Of a stretch of 64,000 bases of DNA, positions 62,278 through 64,000 are shown one piece after another. The stretch's first letter is position 1. Each line of letters begins with the position of its first letter. The notes beneath the pieces were generated by a model that saw only the letters and a program-made list of their open reading frames with translations, made no database searches and was not told the DNA's origin. Position numbers and translations under genes: made by a program. The stretch comes from Shimia sp039969785 (GTDB lineage: Bacteria > Pseudomonadota > Alphaproteobacteria > Rhodobacterales > Rhodobacteraceae): contig NZ_JBDVNC010000048.1 of the NCBI RefSeq assembly GCF_039969785.1, positions 124,001-188,000 on the forward strand, read 5' to 3'.

Positions 62278-63005
62278 CCAATCCAGTCAATCACTTGCTC
62301 AACATGTGCCACTTCCGGCCGGGGCGGCAGTGCGGGGCGGTCAATCATGATCACCGGAAGCCCCAGCGCGCGCGCAGCATGCAACTTGGCCTCGGCTCCG
62401 ACACCTCCTGCATTTTTGCAAAGCACAATGTCCAGTTTATGGTCCCGGAAAAGCGCCGTATCCTGCGCAATTTCAAAAGGTCCCCGCGCCAGCACAACCG
62501 AATGGTGCGGCAAGGGTATCGACTCACCGGGCGCATCAACAAGCCTCAGCACATAATGATGCTGGGGTTGGCCGCCAAACGCGGGCAGATTGAGCTTGCC
62601 AAGTGCCAGCATCACACGTCTGGCAGGTCCGTTCAGCGCCGCCACAGCACCAGTCACATCCGCCACGTGCCGCCAATTATCCCCGGCTTGCGCCTGCCAC
62701 GGCGGGCGGGTCAATGCCAGCAAAGCAACATCCTGAGCTCGACACGCCTGATAAGCATTCCAGCTCATCTGCGCGGCAAATGGGTGAGTGGCGTCGACAA
62801 CATGGGTAATGTTATGATCCCGCAAATACCGGGCCAACCCGTCGACGCCGCCAAATCCTCCGACCCTTTGGGCAATCGGCTGGTCTTTGGGGGTCGCCAC
62901 ACGGCCCGCATAGGAAAACACCGCCGTAATCCCACGCTCAGCAATCGCGCGGGCCAGCGCACTTGCTTCGGTGGTACCACCGAGAATAAGGAGATTTGGG
63001 TCCAT
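62250..63005 (-). CDS. cobK: Precorrin-6A reductase CobK
   Basis: NADPH-dependent reductase of precorrin-6A. The 251-residue protein starts MDPNLLILGGTTEASALARA and has VVDATHPFAAQMS (about residues 79-91), both diagnostic. It is the only minus-strand gene in this part of the cob cluster. Its ATG at 63005-63003 overlaps the cobL ATG at 63004-63006 head to head in CCATGG, and GGAG lies upstream within cobL. The open frame runs on upstream antisense to cobL without likeness to the family. Confidence 0.95.
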   Translation of the reverse strand: MDPNLLILGGTTEASALARAIAERGITAVFSYAGRVATPKDQPIAQRVGGFGGVDGLARYLRDHNITHVVDATHPFAAQMSWNAYQACRAQDVALLALTRPPWQAQAGDNWRHVADVTGAVAALNGPARRVMLALGKLNLPAFGGQPQHHYVLRLVDAPGESIPLPHHSVVLARGPFEIAQDTALFRDHKLDIVLCKNAGGVGAEAKLHAARALGLPVIMIDRPALPPRPEVAHVEQVIDWIGHPSTDRGV

Positions 63006-64000
63006 GGCTGATACTCCGTGGCTGACCATAGTGGGCCTTGGCGAAGATGGACCGGATGGCCTGCCCGCCGCAAGCCGCAAAGCGCTGGACGACGCGCAGA
63101 TTGTCATGGGCGCGGCGCGGCATCTTGGATTGTTACCGTACCTAAACGCCAAAACGATCGAATGGCCTGTGCCATTTGCCGACGGTTTGCCCATGCTGAT
63201 CACGCAGCGCGGCACGCCAACAGTTGTGCTGGCCTCTGGCGATCCATTCTGGCACGGCGCAGGCAGCACAATCGCCGCGCTTTTGGAGTCTTCCGAATAT
63301 CGCTGCCTGCCTGCCCCTTCGACCATGTCCCTTGCGGCGGCGGCTCTTGGCTGGCCGCTGGACCAGACCCCAACGATTGGCCTGCATGCTGCCCCTTTCG
63401 CCCGCCTGCGCCCCCATTTGCACGCAGGACAACGCGCCCTTGTCACTGTGCGTGATGGCGCGGCCGTTTCCGGTTTTGCCAATTGGCTGTCCGATCTCGG
63501 GTTTGGCGACACAACCTTGCACATTCTCGAAGCGTTGGGCGGACCGCGTCAACGCATCCGGCAGGCTTTGGCGAGCGATATGACATTCCGGGATATCCAG
63601 CATCCGGTGTGTATCGGACTGGACATATCCGGCAACGGCGCGGTCATTCCGCTCAGCTCAGGTCGCCCTGAAAGCCTGTTTGATCATGACGGCCAGATCA
63701 CCAAGCAACCGGTGCGGGCCCTGACCCTTAGCGCCCTTGCCCCACTTGCGGGCGAACATCTTTGGGACATTGGCGGCGGATCGGGGTCGATCTCCATCGA
63801 ATGGCTTTGGGCGCACCCGGCCAACCGCGCCACAATAATCGAAACCGATCCCACGCGCGCCGAACGTATTTCCGCCAACGCGTCCCAACTTGGCGTCGAC
63901 CGTCTGACAGTTATCACCGGGACCGCCCCCGAGGCGCTGCGCGACCTGCCCTCCCCAGACGCAGTATTCATTGGGGGTGGGCTAAGTCATGAAATGCTGG
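63004..64000 (+). CDS. cobL: Precorrin-6Y C5,15-methyltransferase (decarboxylating) CobL (partial)
   Basis: Bifunctional enzyme that methylates C-5 and C-15 and decarboxylates the C-12 side chain. The visible 332 residues hold the CbiE-type methylase domain (MADTPWLTIVGLGEDG, then VVLASGDPFWHGAG) and the start of the CbiT-type domain (LWDIGGGSGSISIEW, then AVFIGGGLSHEML), truncated by the window end. AAGGAG lies 12 bases before the ATG, inside the opposite-strand cobK coding region. The 3' end and following genes are outside the window. Confidence 0.94.
   Translation, partial: MADTPWLTIVGLGEDGPDGLPAASRKALDDAQIVMGAARHLGLLPYLNAKTIEWPVPFADGLPMLITQRGTPTVVLASGDPFWHGAGSTIAALLESSEYRCLPAPSTMSLAAAALGWPLDQTPTIGLHAAPFARLRPHLHAGQRALVTVRDGAAVSGFANWLSDLGFGDTTLHILEALGGPRQRIRQALASDMTFRDIQHPVCIGLDISGNGAVIPLSSGRPESLFDHDGQITKQPVRALTLSALAPLAGEHLWDIGGGSGSISIEWLWAHPANRATIIETDPTRAERISANASQLGVDRLTVITGTAPEALRDLPSPDAVFIGGGLSHEML

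Noticed and set aside
63006..63524. N-terminal extension of cobK opposite cobL
   Set aside because: CobK similarity begins at MDPNLLILGG; the upstream part is antisense to the conserved CobL methylase domain.
1..64000. CRISPR array, prophage, insertion sequence or secondary-metabolite cluster
   Set aside because: No evenly spaced 25-40 base repeats, transposase, integrase, phage structural or large biosynthetic genes are present.

Overview
The window is a 64 kb chromosomal segment of an alphaproteobacterium, most likely a marine member of the Rhodobacteraceae (Roseobacter group). This rests on moderately high GC content, the gene order ctaC-ctaB-coxF-ctaG-ctaE, an NDUFA12-type complex I subunit, a DUF2155/MlaD/NDUFA12 string, an aerobic (late-cobalt) cobalamin pathway, carnitine catabolism and a non-pyrrolysine MttB-type protein. 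No tRNA, rRNA, CRISPR array, insertion sequence or prophage was seen. Coding density is high and many genes are joined by 1-8 base overlaps.

Layout. 1-3.3 kb: aa3-type cytochrome c oxidase subunits and assembly genes (minus strand), divergent from tldD across a perfect FNR-type box. 3.4-9.4 kb: tldD, dprA, a small secreted protein and topA with a strong terminator. 9.7-15.7 kb: a 3-oxoacid CoA-transferase pair, a PAS-LuxR regulator, accBC, aat, then a DUF2155/mlaD/NDUFA12 operon. 15.8-17.8 kb: clpP-clpX. 18-21.5 kb: a periplasmic sulfatase, a Tag-like DNA glycosylase, and an alpha/beta hydrolase broken by one in-frame amber codon. 21.5-30.3 kb: a purine catabolism operon (xdhA, xdhB, xdhC, permease, guaD) with a divergent LysR gene and a clear inverted repeat between them.

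30.3-44.6 kb: a signalling and accessory stretch. It holds an H-NOX-like protein that appears to have lost its haem ligands, coupled to an HNOBA-GGDEF diguanylate cyclase. Further on are a DUF4153 membrane protein, an MttB-family methyltransferase, a HAD phosphatase, a PleD-like protein with degenerate receiver domains, an ECF sigma factor with its membrane partners, an EF-hand protein, Nudix, EamA and desaturase genes, and an XRE regulator with an operator over its own start.

44.6-49.9 kb: a carnitine catabolism operon with a divergent CdhR-type regulator. It contains BKACE, a carnitine dehydrogenase/thioesterase fusion, an SDR, an SGNH hydrolase and a small secreted protein. Predicted flow is carnitine to 3-dehydrocarnitine, then betainyl-CoA plus acetoacetate, then glycine betaine; the CoA-transferase at 9.7 kb could activate the acetoacetate.

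49.9-64 kb: cobalamin biosynthesis. On the minus strand are cobQ, two Lin0512-family paralogues, cobO and a frameshifted nnrS-like gene. On the plus strand a cobalamin riboswitch precedes DUF1636, cobW, cobN, cobG, cobH, cobI and cobJ. cobK is inverted, and its start codon overlaps head to head with that of cobL, which runs off the window.

Points most worth a second look: the apparently haem-less H-NOX/HNOBA/GGDEF module; the two broken genes (hydrolase and nnrS); the tandem Lin0512 genes coupled to cobO; the shared CCATGG start of cobK and cobL; the unexplained genes inside the carnitine operon; and an 11-bp periodic ATACCGACG repeat.
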